Source: a bacterium SCSIO 12741 (lineage in GTDB: Bacteria > Bacteroidota > Bacteroidia > Flavobacteriales_G > Salibacteraceae). Taken from it: DNA of 64,000 nt. The stretch's first letter is position 1. Each line of letters opens with the position of its first letter. The notes below the pieces were generated by a model, which worked only from the letters and a program-made list of their open reading frames with translations, was not told where the DNA came from and ran no database searches. The translations under genes were made by a program, and so were the position numbers. The DNA is taken from assembly GCA_024398055.1 (NCBI GenBank), contig CP073749.1, forward strand, positions 1,302,594-1,366,593, read 5' to 3'. Below are positions 63,551-64,000 of the stretch, piece by piece.

Positions 63551-64000
63551 ATGGATAGAATCATTCCCAGAAAAAAATGGTACCGACGAGGTATTTACTG
63601 GATCGGCTTCGGATCAGGAACCTTGATCCTGCTTTTGATTCTACTCAGCAATCGCTCCAATGGTTCGTCACTCAAGGTCAATTCCACCACACTGACATTG
63701 GCAACAGTGGATCAAGGACCATTTCGCGAATTTGTTCCTGTAACTGGGGTTTTCATTCCGATACACACGGTACAAATTGATGCTTCCAACAGCGGCATCA
63801 TCGAAGAGTTGTTTGTGGAAGATGGTGCTCAGGTAAACCAGGGGGATCCGTTGATCCGGTTGAGTAATACCACGTTGCAAATGACCTACATGAGTCAAGA
63901 GGCACAATTGCTGGATCAGCTCAACAACCTGAACAATACTCGGCTGAGAATGGAAGAACAAAGCCTCAACCTCCGCGATCAGTTTCTTGACATCGAGTAT
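63551..64000 (+). CDS. HlyD/MFP-type efflux adaptor, 3' end cut by window edge
   Basis: The frame is open from the ATG at 63551 to the right edge, 150 codons. The product has an N-terminal transmembrane helix (about 13-33) and the biotinyl/lipoyl-like half-motif of membrane-fusion proteins, VTGVFIPIHTVQIDASNSG and VEDGAQVNQGDPLIRL, followed by the start of the helical hairpin (MSQEAQLLDQLNNLN). It should be the periplasmic adaptor of an ABC or RND exporter encoded beyond the window. The sigma-54 site and divergent NtrB/NtrC pair suggest dedicated control. Confidence 0.85.
   Translation, partial: MDRIIPRKKWYRRGIYWIGFGSGTLILLLILLSNRSNGSSLKVNSTTLTLATVDQGPFREFVPVTGVFIPIHTVQIDASNSGIIEELFVEDGAQVNQGDPLIRLSNTTLQMTYMSQEAQLLDQLNNLNNTRLRMEEQSLNLRDQFLDIEY

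Noticed and set aside
1-64000. CRISPR array, insertion sequence, prophage
   Set aside because: No regularly spaced repeats, transposase, integrase or phage structural gene was seen.

Overview
The window looks like chromosomal DNA of a Bacteroidota bacterium, most likely Flavobacteriales. The evidence is a secreted metallopeptidase with a type IX secretion C-terminal sorting domain, a TonB-dependent receptor paired with a surface lipoprotein, GSCFA, DUF3667, DUF4386, DUF6268 and DUF389 family proteins, LytS/LytTR-type regulators, few Shine-Dalgarno sites, and repeated TAnnTTTG -7 promoter boxes. No phage, transposase, integrase, plasmid gene or CRISPR array is visible. The region reads as ordinary, densely packed chromosome.

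Layout. 1-2 kb: an SGNH-like protein cut by the left edge and its MBOAT O-acyltransferase. 2.2-7.3 kb: two small membrane proteins and the secreted M4-like peptidase. 7.4-9.1 kb: a TetR regulator, a perfect operator-like palindrome, and a three-gene membrane operon ending in a 70-residue protein that has a paralogue at 21.3 kb. 9.1-12.5 kb: Crp-like regulator, DUF4386 with a 55-residue upstream partner, an orphan 115-residue protein and a DUF1801 protein. 12.9-16.5 kb: LytS-type kinase and LytTR regulator. 16.6-19.3 kb: MarR regulator, FMN reductase, pirin and an outer-membrane protein, with related TGTA-N2-TACA palindromes before marR and before pirin. 19.3-26.6 kb: Crp-like regulator, two envelope proteins, two MORN-repeat proteins, a phosphatidylserine-decarboxylase-like enzyme, a GNAT and a lipoprotein alpha/beta hydrolase. 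26.6-27.0 kb: palindrome-rich spacer and tRNA-Val.

27-41 kb, mostly minus strand: a membrane-anchored beta-propeller next to a large ABCG-like transporter, a cytochrome c/SCO/lipoprotein operon, a SPOR protein and a TolB-like propeller with an outer-membrane barrel. 41-48 kb: an MBL hydrolase, a membrane-anchored LytTR protein, kynurenine monooxygenase and kynureninase with a 38-codon ORF between them, and divergent hemL. 48-54 kb: methyltransferase, YqaA-like protein, and a TonB receptor with a beta-helix lipoprotein. 54-64 kb: PhoB/PhoR-like pair, DUF389, VOC, GSCFA, quinone oxidoreductase, exonuclease, then an NtrB/NtrC-like pair divergent from an HlyD-type adaptor whose upstream region carries a good sigma-54 promoter.

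Four genes (alpha/beta hydrolase, TolB-like protein, YqaA, NtrC-like regulator) are each broken by one missing base in a short G or C run, and in each case adding one base restores a textbook family sequence. I read this mainly as a sequence-accuracy signal, with real frameshifting or phase variation as the alternative. The most useful regulatory inferences are the sigma-54 efflux circuit at the right end and the MarR, FMN reductase and pirin regulon.
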